DNA of 64,000 nucleotides. It comes from Flavipsychrobacter sp. (GTDB lineage: Bacteria > Bacteroidota > Bacteroidia > Chitinophagales > Chitinophagaceae). Positions within the stretch are counted from its first letter, which is position 1. The number at the start of each line of letters is the position of its first letter. Below are positions 26,633 through 35,301 of the stretch, in pieces. Made by a program: the position numbers and the translations under genes. The notes beneath the pieces are model-generated. The model was not told the origin of the DNA. It saw only the letters and a list, made by a program, of their open reading frames with translations, and did not search any database. Location: assembly GCA_041392855.1 (NCBI GenBank), contig JAWKLD010000001.1, positions 482,001 to 546,000 on the forward strand, read 5' to 3'.

Positions 26633-27643
26633 ATGGTAGCAGACTATAAGAAAATACTACAGTCGATAAAGCAAAAAGATTTTGCACCTGTCTATTTGAT
26701 AGATGGGGAAGAGCCGTATTATCTGGATCTGATCACAGAGCATTTTGAACAAGATATCCTTACTGAAGCAGAACGAGATTTTAACCTCATTGTGCTTTAT
26801 GCAAAAGAAGTAACCTGGAGTGATGTGGTCAATGCTTGCAGAAGGTTTCCCATGTTTGCAGAAAGGCAGGTGGTCATTCTTAAAGATGCAGGTCAGTTAA
26901 AAGGCTTCAACGAGCTGGCAGGATATTTAGAGAACCCTGCGCCTACAACTATATTCCTTTTAGAAAATAGATTTAAGAAAGCCGATGGACGAAGTAAGGT
27001 TACTAAGCTGGCAAAAGAAAAGGGCTATTATTTCACTTCAGAAAAAGTGAAGGACGACCATATGCCGTCATGGATACAGGCTTATGGAAAAGAAAAAGGC
27101 TTTGCTATTGGCTTGCAAGAATCTCAAATACTAGCTACTTACTTGGGTAACGATCTGCAAAAAGTAGTTAACGAAATAGATAAGGTACGTATTAATGTGC
27201 CTAATGAGCCTGCATTAACTGCTGCCATGATACAAAAGTATATAGGCATCAGTAGAGACTACAATGTTTTCGAGTTTCCAGAAACATTGACCAACGGGAA
27301 TAAGGATAAGCTTTATAGAATGCTCTCTTATTTTATAGCCAACCCTAAGTCGGCACCAATGCCTTTGTTGATAGGTTCTTTCTACAATCATTTCAACGGC
27401 TTATATAAAGCTTCCTTTTTAAAGAATGCTTCTGATAAAGAGGCTGCAGATGCTTTAGGAACTTTCCCTAGTAGGGCAAAGGGGTTAGTGAGTGTGGCTT
27501 CTCGCTTCAATGTACAACAGATGGAGGCCTGTATGCTGTTGTTGGGCAAATATAGTGCTGCTGCTGTAGGTATTGGTAGTACCGCTAAAGATGGCGACCT
27601 GCTTAAAGAAATGGTAGGTAAACTAGAAACGATATTAGGCTAG
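26633..27643 (+). CDS. holA: DNA polymerase III delta subunit
   Basis: The 336-residue clamp-loader wrench subunit opens the beta clamp. Family hallmarks are APVYLIDGEEPYYLDLI (17-33) in place of a true P-loop, FPMFAERQVVILKDA near 81-95, and the C-terminal collar helices with PLLIGSFYNHFNGLYKA. It follows the exonuclease gene with a 2-bp gap. Its 3' end overlaps ribF on the opposite strand by 9 bp. Confidence 0.93.
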   Translation: MVADYKKILQSIKQKDFAPVYLIDGEEPYYLDLITEHFEQDILTEAERDFNLIVLYAKEVTWSDVVNACRRFPMFAERQVVILKDAGQLKGFNELAGYLENPAPTTIFLLENRFKKADGRSKVTKLAKEKGYYFTSEKVKDDHMPSWIQAYGKEKGFAIGLQESQILATYLGNDLQKVVNEIDKVRINVPNEPALTAAMIQKYIGISRDYNVFEFPETLTNGNKDKLYRMLSYFIANPKSAPMPLLIGSFYNHFNGLYKASFLKNASDKEAADALGTFPSRAKGLVSVASRFNVQQMEACMLLLGKYSAAAVGIGSTAKDGDLLKEMVGKLETILG

Positions 27644-28561
27644 AGCTTTTAGTGCATGCTCCTTGTCGATATCCAGCTGTGCTTTTAGTGCGTCTATAGA
27701 GCTGAATTTTTGCTCTGCTCTCAGGTGTTTTACAAAGGTTATAGCTATCTCTTCTCCGTAAATAGTTCTGTCAAAATCGAATATATGTGCTTCGATGGTA
27801 AGGCTAAGCTCTTTACTCACAGTTGGTTTCACGCCAATGTTGAGCATAGCTTTGTAGGTAGTGTTGTTATGAGTTATATATACAGCATAAACACCATTAG
27901 CAGGACGTATCTGATCGCTAGTTTCGGGAGTGACATTGGCAGTAGGGTAGCCAATAGTGCGTCCTAATTGCGCACCTTTTTCTACAGTGCCTTTCATCTT
28001 GTAGTCATATTCTAACATGTTGGCAGCATGTTCTACATCTCCCTCCAGCAGGGCTGCTCTTATTTTTGTTGAGCTAACGGCAGCATCTTTTATTAGCTGT
28101 GCTTCTATCTCTTCTACTTGATAGTTGTAGGTGCTACTCAGTTTCTTCAGTAGAGTTATATCTCCTTTTCTGTCGTGGCCAAACTGATGGTCATAACCAA
28201 TAACTATGGTATGTGGTTTTATTTGTCCTACTAAAAAGTCTTTGATATAAGCCTCTGCTGATAATTGTGCAAACTCTTTGGTGAATGGTGCGATGATAAT
28301 ATGCTCTATACCTTCTGCATTGATGTGTTTTATCTTCTCATCCAGCGGTGTGAGTATTTGCATGGGCATATACGGAAAAATAACTTTGCGTGGATGGGGG
28401 TTGAAGGTGATCAAAATACTTGTTCCATCTACCTTTTCTGCTATTTCTTTTACTTTATTCAATATGGTTTTGTGCCCCATATGTACACCATCAAAGGTGC
28501 CTATGGTTATCACCGGGTTTTTAAACTCGGGCAATGCATCTGTAGAATAAAATACCGCCAT
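27635..28561 (-). CDS. ribF: Bifunctional riboflavin kinase/FAD synthetase
   Basis: With ATG at 28561 the protein has 308 residues; the earlier in-frame non-ATG start adds an unrelated stretch. The N-terminal FAD synthetase (FMN adenylyltransferase) domain shows ITIGTFDGVHMGHK, TFNPHPRKV and GYDHQFG. The C-terminal flavokinase domain shows GRTIGYPTANV and ANGVYAVYI. It makes FMN and FAD from riboflavin and ATP. A TAACTTTA box just upstream may be its -7 element. Confidence 0.95.
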   Translation of the reverse strand: MAVFYSTDALPEFKNPVITIGTFDGVHMGHKTILNKVKEIAEKVDGTSILITFNPHPRKVIFPYMPMQILTPLDEKIKHINAEGIEHIIIAPFTKEFAQLSAEAYIKDFLVGQIKPHTIVIGYDHQFGHDRKGDITLLKKLSSTYNYQVEEIEAQLIKDAAVSSTKIRAALLEGDVEHAANMLEYDYKMKGTVEKGAQLGRTIGYPTANVTPETSDQIRPANGVYAVYITHNNTTYKAMLNIGVKPTVSKELSLTIEAHIFDFDRTIYGEEIAITFVKHLRAEQKFSSIDALKAQLDIDKEHALKALA

Positions 28562-28608
28562 TGTTAATATTGCGCGTAAAGTTAACAATCTCAACGGTTT
28601 GGTAAATT

Positions 28609-28642
28609 AAAAAGGTGCCATTCTTTTAATGACACCTTTTTA
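28609..28642. terminator. Bidirectional terminator between ribF and the VIT/T9SS gene
   Basis: AAAAAGGTGCCATT pairs with AATGACACCTTTTT with one mismatch. T runs occur on both strands. On the minus strand it ends the gene at 28666. Confidence 0.8.
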
Positions 28643-28665
28643 TAGATATATGAAGCAAGGTCTTT

Positions 28666-30798
28666 TTATTGTTTCAGCACTTTTAGTGTTTGGTTGCTAT
28701 CTTCCGTTTTTACAATAATAACGTAGGTGCCTGCGCTGAGTGCATCTCCATTACTATTTCTTCCGTTCCACACATATTTTTTGTCGTTTTTGCTCAGTGC
28801 TATTACGAATACCTTTCTGCCAAGTACATCATATATTTCTATTTGTGTAGCATTAGCAGGTAGCTCTATGGTTATCTCGTTGTTGAAAGGATTAGGGTAA
28901 GCCTTTATTGTAGTACCTCCTTTTTTGGTGGTGTTTTTCACACTTACTACATCAGGGTTGTCATCTATATTAGATTTCAGGGTGTCGCCTGTTTCAATGG
29001 CAAGGAAAGCTGTTTTATAACATAGCACCCTGTTGTTGATGCTGCTGTCTATTATCTCTTGCGTATAAGATGCGTTGTTGTAGCTTTCTAGGTCTTGAAT
29101 GTACAGATTTGCCCAATCTTGTATAATGCCTTTTGTACCGGGAGTAATAGTATTTATGGTTACTGTTTTGTTGATGGTCTTTGTATTGGTAACGGCTTGT
29201 ATGTCTACTGTACTACCTGTAGTAAGGTTACCTTTATATTTACCTAACACTATATAGTTGTCTGATAGATGTAGCTTTTGGTTTTTAAACATGGTATACT
29301 CATTATACACAAAACCTGTAATCGGCTTTAAGGTGATGTTGTATGCTGAAGTAGAAATGCCTGCATTACTGCTTATTTGATTTATGTTGGCAGTAAAATC
29401 AATGTCATAAAAAACTTGGTACTTATTATTTACTAAGATGTATTTGTAGCTGTAGTTTCTAAAGTATAAACCACCTGTAGCTAAGGTGAGCTTACTGTAT
29501 AGTATCTCATTAGCATAATAATAACCAGATCCCGACTTGTATTGTCTATACCTGTTATTGTTGATGACGTTGATCTTATGATTGTAGCTACCAAGAGCTG
29601 TTTTTATATTGCTAAAAAGTGTGTTGGTTTTTTGTTGGTCTATGGTATAGTCTGCATTAGTACCTATTAGTAGTACCTCTGCTTCGTCTTTTGTTTTTCC
29701 TGCACAGAATTGCATACCCGTTTTTAGTAAGCTTTCGTAAGTATTGCTGGTCGTAGCTATGCTGTTAGGCATGTTGTTGAAGGCCTGATTAAGGTTGGCG
29801 TTACTAACAGACTGCCAACTGGTAAATGCCTGTACAATCTGACCGTTATTCACATAAAATAGGTTGAAGGAGTCCGTAGTATTATAGTTGCTTAAGAAAG
29901 CATTGGTCAGCTTTTGTTTCAGTTCCGAAGGTGTATGTATAGCTTGGGTTTTAGAATCGTAATCTACTATTAATGATACGCATCTTGTACTTGTTTTGTC
30001 TATCACCGAAGGTGGTATTATCATTTGATAATAACCTTCATTGTTGCCAGTAGGGTAAGTAATAACAGAGATGCTATTAGCCAGTTGCGTGTTGTATTTA
30101 AGCGTAAAGTCGTTTTGAGCATAACTAGTGCCTGGTATTTGCAATAGGTCTTGCCCGCCTACGGTACTGATGTAATGTTGGCTGTAATCATTGATAACAA
30201 AAGATGGATTTCTGAATAACGGATTGGTATTTACTTTTACTGTAAGGGTAGGGGCTGTTTTTGATACTCGGAATAGATCGGTCGGAAGAGGCAGTTTGCT
30301 CATATCTCCCTGCCAGTTTAAAGGTACAGCATAAGATATTTTTACTTTCCTAGGGTATAGCGTTGTTAACGGGAATACATTGAGCTTGTATCTATCGGTT
30401 CCAGTTTTTACCAATAGAGAAGGGTCTCTTCTTCGGTTCACTATTCCCTCATAGATAGTAATAGCTCTATTTCGCTCTATAATATCTGCTTTGATAATAG
30501 TGTTTTGATCCAGCCATAGCCAAGAGTCGTTAATGTATGAGCCTTTGGGTAAACTGAAATTAAGTACGGCTTCTAGTGTGTCTGTGGACTTGTAGGTATT
30601 CTCAGCATTGATGAGAAAGGTCAAGTCTACTTTTGCATATGCCCCTTCAGGAGTAATGTCAATTTCAGCATCGGTGATAATGCCTTGGGTGCTTTTTGCC
30701 CATCTTTGAGGGTCTGAAATAGTTAAGGAGCTGGTTTGAGCATAAGTGCTTGTAGCAAGCAGTATGCAAAGAACGGTGGTGCAGAGGATACGAAGCAT
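28666..30798 (-). CDS. Secreted VIT-domain protein with T9SS sorting domain
   Basis: The 710-residue protein has a signal peptide (1-20) and a vault-inter-alpha-trypsin (VIT) domain at ~40-165, with AYAKVDLTFLINAENTYKS, EGIVNRRRDPSLLVKTG and LYPRKVKISYAVPL. A von Willebrand A-like region spans ~270-400, although a full MIDAS motif was not seen. The C-terminal T9SS domain has AYPNPFNNEITIELP, IEIYDVLGRKVF and LSAGTYVIIVKT. It is likely an adhesive or matrix protein exported by T9SS. Its own terminator lies just beyond the stop. Confidence 0.85.
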   Translation of the reverse strand: MLRILCTTVLCILLATSTYAQTSSLTISDPQRWAKSTQGIITDAEIDITPEGAYAKVDLTFLINAENTYKSTDTLEAVLNFSLPKGSYINDSWLWLDQNTIIKADIIERNRAITIYEGIVNRRRDPSLLVKTGTDRYKLNVFPLTTLYPRKVKISYAVPLNWQGDMSKLPLPTDLFRVSKTAPTLTVKVNTNPLFRNPSFVINDYSQHYISTVGGQDLLQIPGTSYAQNDFTLKYNTQLANSISVITYPTGNNEGYYQMIIPPSVIDKTSTRCVSLIVDYDSKTQAIHTPSELKQKLTNAFLSNYNTTDSFNLFYVNNGQIVQAFTSWQSVSNANLNQAFNNMPNSIATTSNTYESLLKTGMQFCAGKTKDEAEVLLIGTNADYTIDQQKTNTLFSNIKTALGSYNHKINVINNNRYRQYKSGSGYYYANEILYSKLTLATGGLYFRNYSYKYILVNNKYQVFYDIDFTANINQISSNAGISTSAYNITLKPITGFVYNEYTMFKNQKLHLSDNYIVLGKYKGNLTTGSTVDIQAVTNTKTINKTVTINTITPGTKGIIQDWANLYIQDLESYNNASYTQEIIDSSINNRVLCYKTAFLAIETGDTLKSNIDDNPDVVSVKNTTKKGGTTIKAYPNPFNNEITIELPANATQIEIYDVLGRKVFVIALSKNDKKYVWNGRNSNGDALSAGTYVIIVKTEDSNQTLKVLKQ

Positions 30799-30902
30799 AA
30801 GATATAAGGTTTAGTAAACGATAGAATACAAGGTATTGTTAAAATGTCTATATAATGTCATGCGTTGGTAAAACAAAGTTTTGCTGACATTGGTATTACA
30901 AT

Positions 30903-30932
30903 TAAGGGATGCATTATTAATGCATCCCTTAG
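30903..30932 (-). terminator. Hairpin after kynureninase
   Basis: AAGGGATGCATTA and TAATGCATCCCTT form a near-perfect palindrome 29 bp past the kynU stop. T-richness on the minus strand is modest, so termination is likely but not certain. Confidence 0.55.
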
Positions 30933-30960
30933 TATCCAGTATTCTATTATGTAAGTATTC

Positions 30961-32232
30961 TTAAGCTTCTAAATTCATTAATATCTCATAGAAGCGGTAC
31001 ACATCTTCAAATGAATTGTATAATGGTACGGGAGCTATGCGAATGACGTTTGGTTCTCTCCAGTCTGCAATAACACCATTAGCCGTTAGTTTATCAAACA
31101 CTTCTTTACCCCTTTCGTCGAACAGCATAGATAGTTGGCAACCTCTGCGATGCGTTTCTTTAGGCGTAATGACAGTGAAGTTCAGGTGCTCTATTTTATT
31201 CAATAAGAATTCTAAGTAGCCTGTTAGCTTTAGGCTTTTCTCTCTTAAAGCATCCATGCCCGCTTTGTCAAATATGTCAAGAGATGCATTGTGTGCTACC
31301 ATGTTGAATACAGGAGCATTACTCATTTGCCAGCTTTCAGCAGTTGTTTCAGGAATGAAGCCTTTCTCCATTTTGAAACGTGTAGCTTCTGAATTGCCCC
31401 ACCAGCCTGCCAGGCGGAATGTTTTAGGGTTGCTGCTATGGTGCTCATGCACGTATAGGCCACCTACACCACCCGGGCCAGAGTTGAGATATTTGTAAGA
31501 ACACCAGCAGGCAAAGTCTACCGTCCAGTCGTGTAGCTGTATTGGGATATTACCAACAGTATGTGCCAAGTCAAAACCTGCATAAGCACCTACTTTATGT
31601 GCCGCTTCAGTGATGTCTTTTAGGTTGTAAAACTGCCCAGTGTAGTAGTTAACACCTCCCATCATCACAACAGCTAAGCTATCGCCTGCATCTTCAATAG
31701 CAGCTATTATATCCTCGTCTCTAAGTATATGTTCACCTGCCCTTGGTTTTAGCTCTATGATAGCTTGCTCGGGGTCAAGACCGTACATCTCTACTTGAGT
31801 TTCCATTGCATATTGGTCTGACGGGAAAGCCCCTGCTTCCATAATGATCTTATACCTGGTAGCCGTTGGGCGGTAGAAAGAGATCATTAGTAAATGAAGG
31901 TTTACGGTAAGCGTATTGGTAGCTACTACTTCATTCGTTTTTGCACCTACTATTTTAGATAGGCGTTCTGTAAATAAACGGTGGTAAGACAACCAAGGAT
32001 TCTTAGCTCTAAAGTGGCCTTCAACACCATGTGTTGCCCAGTCGTCCAGCTCTTGCTTCATTAAATAGCTCACACTTTTGGGCTGTAGCCCAAGAGAATT
32101 ACCGCACAAGTAAACACTGTCTTTGCCCTCGTGTTGTGGTATCAAAAAACGCTCTCTAAACGGGAATAATATATCTATCTGATCTTGCTCTTGCGCATAG
32201 GCAAGTGTAGCTTCGTAATTGTTTCCTGACAT
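30961..32232 (-). CDS. kynU: Kynureninase
   Basis: The 423-residue PLP enzyme hydrolyses kynurenine or 3-hydroxykynurenine to anthranilate or 3-hydroxyanthranilate plus alanine. The PLP lysine lies in CSYKYLNSGPGG. The upstream DFACWC and FDLAHTVGN segments and the N-terminal LCGNSLGLQP are family marks. No kynurenine monooxygenase or formamidase is nearby. A TACTTTTG -7 element lies at 32247-32254, 14 bp before the ATG, so the leader is very short. Confidence 0.95.
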   Translation of the reverse strand: MSGNNYEATLAYAQEQDQIDILFPFRERFLIPQHEGKDSVYLCGNSLGLQPKSVSYLMKQELDDWATHGVEGHFRAKNPWLSYHRLFTERLSKIVGAKTNEVVATNTLTVNLHLLMISFYRPTATRYKIIMEAGAFPSDQYAMETQVEMYGLDPEQAIIELKPRAGEHILRDEDIIAAIEDAGDSLAVVMMGGVNYYTGQFYNLKDITEAAHKVGAYAGFDLAHTVGNIPIQLHDWTVDFACWCSYKYLNSGPGGVGGLYVHEHHSSNPKTFRLAGWWGNSEATRFKMEKGFIPETTAESWQMSNAPVFNMVAHNASLDIFDKAGMDALREKSLKLTGYLEFLLNKIEHLNFTVITPKETHRRGCQLSMLFDERGKEVFDKLTANGVIADWREPNVIRIAPVPLYNSFEDVYRFYEILMNLEA

Positions 32233-32246
32233 TGTTATGCTTTGTG

Positions 32247-32254
32247 CAAAAGTA
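32247..32254 (-). promoter_or_regulatory. -7 element of kynU
   Basis: Minus strand TACTTTTG followed by C is an exact TAnnTTTG match. No clear -33 TTTG at the expected spacing. Confidence 0.55.
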
Positions 32255-32395
32255 ATGAATAGGTGCTCATTGTTATAATTATCCTAAACATCAATAAAAA
32301 TACCATCAAATACTGTTAAAGCTTTTCAAAACCTCATGGTATTGTCTTGATATTATTTTTAATTAGGATCATTGATGAACCAAACTAAATAGATT

Positions 32396-32905
32396 ATGAA
32401 AATTGTAACGAAGTTATCAGCTATTGTAATCGCTTGTTTGTTGACTATGCAGGCACAAGCACAAACTGGCGCAATAGGTGTCCGAGCTACACTTGATGGG
32501 GCGGGGTTTACAGGTAAGGTATTCGTAACCCCTAATATTGCTCTTGAGGGGCAGCTAAACGCAGGAGGTATAAACGGACTGGAAGGCAAAAGCTTAAATG
32601 CAGTAGGGTTAATAGAAGCACATATTCCACTGCCTAACCCTCAGTGGAGATTGATATTTGGTGGAGGTATGCATGCAGGCACTTGGGATAGAGGTAGGTG
32701 GTTTAGAGAGTCGGATGGTGTTTATATTACTGATCGTCCGGAACCTATTTTTGGATTTGATGCTATTGGAGGTGTAGAGTATGTCTTCAAAAAAATACCA
32801 TTAGGATTGAGTGCAGATGTGAAACCCGCTGTTAATGTAAATAATGGGGTGTCGTTTTTTCAGCACAACTTTACGGGTGTGAGTGCACGCTACTATTTTA
32901 GATAA
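32396..32905 (+). CDS. Small exported outer-membrane beta-barrel-like protein
   Basis: The 169-residue protein has a signal peptide (1-22, ending AQAQ) and short alternating strands with a final aromatic residue context GVSARYYFR, typical of 8-strand barrels. The repeated GxxxxxxxPNIALEGQLN and WRLIFGGGMHAG segments fit outer-membrane beta-barrels of the OmpW/opacity type. No specific family was recognised. It ends before a large inverted repeat. Confidence 0.72.
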   Translation: MKIVTKLSAIVIACLLTMQAQAQTGAIGVRATLDGAGFTGKVFVTPNIALEGQLNAGGINGLEGKSLNAVGLIEAHIPLPNPQWRLIFGGGMHAGTWDRGRWFRESDGVYITDRPEPIFGFDAIGGVEYVFKKIPLGLSADVKPAVNVNNGVSFFQHNFTGVSARYYFR

Positions 32906-32923
32906 TACAATTTAAGAATAAAT

Positions 32924-33005
32924 AAATACTCGTTTGCTCTCCGACGGCGAATTATCGGTTAATTATCGGTGAAGAAGTTTGAGGATGGATAGTAAACGAG
33001 TATTT
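32924..33005. repeat. Long inverted repeat upstream of lemA
   Basis: Arms at 32924-32942 and 32987-33005 match in 17 of 19 positions (AAATACTCGTTTGCTCTCC type). The 44-bp loop holds a direct repeat of AATTATCGGT. It could terminate the preceding gene, and the right arm contains part of the lemA promoter. Confidence 0.75.
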
Positions 33006-33008
33006 TTG
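32978..33008 (+). promoter_or_regulatory. Promoter of the lemA-TPM operon, inside the inverted repeat
   Basis: TTTG at 32978-32981 and TATTTTTG at 33001-33008 are spaced by 19 bp, an exact consensus fit, 18 bp before the lemA ATG. The -7 box begins in the right arm of the inverted repeat, so the hairpin and transcription initiation may interfere. Confidence 0.8.
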
Positions 33009-33026
33009 TGACAAATCAACTGAAAT

Positions 33027-33605
33027 ATGAAAAAGTCTTATATCGTAATTGGAGTTTTAGTACTACTTGTATTATTTGTCGGTTCTCGCTACAACGGCAT
33101 GAAAAAGGCTGATATAGCTGTAGATAAATCATGGTCAAATGTAGAGAGCCAATATCAACGAAGGGTAGACTTAATAGGTAACTTGGTAAACACAGTAAAA
33201 GGAGCTGCAGATTTTGAAAAATCTACACTAGAAGCCGTTATTAAAGCACGTGCTAATGCTACAAGTATAAAGGTAGACCCTACTAATATGACCGCGGCAC
33301 AAATGCAGGAATTTCAAGCAGCGCAAGGGCAGTTAAGTCAATCTCTTGGCAGATTATTAGTAACCGTAGAGCGCTATCCTGAATTGAAGGCCAACCAAAA
33401 CTTCTTGAAACTGCAAGATGAACTGGCAGGTACGGAAAATCGTATTAATTATTCTAGAGATAAGTATAATGATGCAGTTCAAGTCTATGAAGAAAAAACA
33501 GAAACATTTCCTAATGCTATCTATGCTCGTCTATTAGGATTTAAAGAACGTCATGGCTTCAAGGCGGATGAAGGTGCAAGTAAAGCTCCTGAAGTAAAGT
33601 TTTAA
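33027..33605 (+). CDS. LemA family protein
   Basis: The 192-residue protein has one N-terminal membrane helix (about 4-22) followed by a helical LemA domain: VDKSWSNVESQYQRRVDLIGNLVNTV, TVERYPELKANQNFLKLQDEL and AGTENRINYSRDKYND, all hallmark segments. LemA proteins are membrane-anchored helical bundles of unknown biochemical role. It leads a three-gene operon with two TPM-domain proteins, a common arrangement. Confidence 0.93.
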   Translation: MKKSYIVIGVLVLLVLFVGSRYNGMKKADIAVDKSWSNVESQYQRRVDLIGNLVNTVKGAADFEKSTLEAVIKARANATSIKVDPTNMTAAQMQEFQAAQGQLSQSLGRLLVTVERYPELKANQNFLKLQDELAGTENRINYSRDKYNDAVQVYEEKTETFPNAIYARLLGFKERHGFKADEGASKAPEVKF

Positions 33606-33629
33606 GTATAGAAAAGTACTCTAGTAATT

Positions 33630-34088
33630 ATGTGGCCATTCAGAAAGAAGAAACAGTACCTCAACAAAGCAGAGCAAGACAAAGTAGTTGCCAGCATACA
33701 ACGTGCTGAGGCTAACACTACAGGGGAGCTGCGTGTTTTTATAGAAGGAGCGTGCACTTATGTAGATGCAATGGACAGAGCCAAAGAACTATTTGGGGAA
33801 CTTGGAATGACTGAGACGGTGCGTAGAAATGGGGTATTGATATATGTGGCGGTAGACGCGCACCAGTATGCCATACTTGGCGATAAGGAGATCTATGAAC
33901 AAGCCGGTGGGCCTGCCTTTTGGCAGAAGGCTGCCGATGAGTTAAAAGCATATTTGCAAAAGGGAGCCATTGGCGATGGCCTATGTGTTTGTATTGATGA
34001 GTTGGGAGCAGCCTTGGCTAAATACTTCCCTTATGATCCTGAGGTGACTAAAAATGAACTGCCGGATGAAATAGTGTTTGGCAGATGA
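33630..34088 (+). CDS. TPM-domain protein without signal peptide
   Basis: The 152-residue protein is a cytoplasmic-facing TPM (TLP18.3/Psb32/MOLO-1) domain: VVASIQRAEANTTGELRVFIEG, RNGVLIYVAVDAHQYAILGDKEIYEQAG, and GDGLCVCIDELGAALAKYFP. The pair of TPM proteins next to LemA probably forms a membrane-bound complex. The stop overlaps the next start (ATGA), so translation is coupled. Confidence 0.9.
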   Translation: MWPFRKKKQYLNKAEQDKVVASIQRAEANTTGELRVFIEGACTYVDAMDRAKELFGELGMTETVRRNGVLIYVAVDAHQYAILGDKEIYEQAGGPAFWQKAADELKAYLQKGAIGDGLCVCIDELGAALAKYFPYDPEVTKNELPDEIVFGR

Positions 34089-34906
34089 TGACTATGAGAT
34101 ATGTAAGTGCGAAGTTTTTACTGTTATTGCTGTGTTTGGTATCGTTTTATACCGTATCGGCACAGATGAGTGCAGAGGAGATACTGCAAATGAAAGTTCC
34201 TAATTCATTAGTTAATGATTTTGGAAATGTATTGTCGAGTGGAGAAGCGCAAGCGTTAGAACGTAAGTTGGTTTCTTATGATGACACTAGTTCTGTGCAG
34301 ATTGCGGTTGTTACTTTGGTAACGATGGGAAACATGGATATAGAAACGTTTGCTTTCAGGCTTGCAGATGAAGACCATTGGGCAGTTGGACAAGCTGAAA
34401 CTGATAACGGGGTTATCATTGTTGCTGCTATGCAAGATCGTAAAGTTTTTATAGCTACGGGTAAGGGTTTCGAAGGTGTGTTATCCGATGCTATGACTGG
34501 TGAAATTGTCAGAAATATCATTGTACCCAACTTTAAGCGCCAACAATACTATCAAGGTTTTGACGAAGCTACTACAGCTATAATGGCTGCTGCAAAGGGA
34601 GAATATAAATCAGTTGCTAAAAAAGAAAAGAAGATGCCCTTTTGGCTTATTATTGTACTCATAGTAGCTGTTTACTTCATACTATGGGCTATCAGCAAAG
34701 GTGGTGGTGGCAAAGGCGGCGGTGGCTATGTAAGCCGTAGAGGGTATAGTGACATGGCAACAGGTATGCTACTGGGTGAGCTACTTGGTGGTGGTAGAGG
34801 AAGAGGTTTTGGCGGAGGTGGTGGCTTCGGCGGTGGTAGTAGTGGTGGTTTTGGCGGCTTTGGTGGTGGTAGCTTTGGCGGTGGCGGTGCTGGCGGTAGC
34901 TGGTAG
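34085..34906 (+). CDS. Exported TPM-domain protein with Gly-rich tail
   Basis: The 273-residue protein has a signal peptide (about 1-27), then a TPM domain at ~35-175: LVNDFGNVLSSGEAQALERKL, DNGVIIVAAMQDRKVFIATG and GFEGVLSDAMTGEIV. A membrane helix follows near 190-208. The last ~65 residues are a glycine/phenylalanine repeat tail ending GGAGGSW, resembling the YgcG family. It faces the periplasm, opposite the soluble TPM partner. The GC-rich tail gives a distinct codon pattern at its end. Confidence 0.9.
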   Translation: MMTMRYVSAKFLLLLLCLVSFYTVSAQMSAEEILQMKVPNSLVNDFGNVLSSGEAQALERKLVSYDDTSSVQIAVVTLVTMGNMDIETFAFRLADEDHWAVGQAETDNGVIIVAAMQDRKVFIATGKGFEGVLSDAMTGEIVRNIIVPNFKRQQYYQGFDEATTAIMAAAKGEYKSVAKKEKKMPFWLIIVLIVAVYFILWAISKGGGGKGGGGYVSRRGYSDMATGMLLGELLGGGRGRGFGGGGGFGGGSSGGFGGFGGGSFGGGGAGGSW

Positions 34907-34944
34907 TATTTCATACATACTAAATATTATTTTTATACGTTATA

Positions 34945-34970
34945 GGGGCAAAGTTTTCTTTGCCCTTGTT
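34945..34970 (+). terminator. Terminator of the lemA-TPM operon
   Basis: GGGCAAAG-TTTT-CTTTGCCC hairpin is followed by TTGTTTC. It overlaps the first codons proposed for the next gene. Confidence 0.6.
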
Positions 34971-35301
34971 TCGTAAAACCCTACTATATACTGCACTTTA
35001 TAAGAGTATTGCTCTGCCATCATTAATAATTACTTCTATCGTAGTGGTAGTAAGTATCGTTACAAGAGTTGATAAAGACCTTACATCTATTGCACCTAAT
35101 AGTATTATGAAGCTGGTTTCTACAGCAGTATTTCTGTATCTTATCCATTTCAGAAAACGCAAGGAGCTATACTACTATTACAATCTTCACATCTCCCAAA
35201 GGGGGCTGTTTTTAGTAGCAGCACTTATAGATATGTTTATCTATACACTAGCCATGACGATGGTGCTTATTATATTACCCTCAATGTCTGAAAATATATG
35301 A
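34966..35301 (+). CDS. Small membrane protein paired with an ABC ATPase
   Basis: About 111 residues from a TTG start at 34966 (another TTG at 34960 lies in the terminator stem). Three hydrophobic segments (about 15-32, 47-60 and 81-103) suggest three membrane helices, separated by basic stretches such as FRKRKEL. No family was recognised. The stop overlaps the ATG of the following ABC ATPase by ATGA, so the two are made together. The product may be a reduced permease or anchor. The start is uncertain. Confidence 0.6.
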   Translation: MFRKTLLYTALYKSIALPSLIITSIVVVVSIVTRVDKDLTSIAPNSIMKLVSTAVFLYLIHFRKRKELYYYYNLHISQRGLFLVAALIDMFIYTLAMTMVLIILPSMSENI

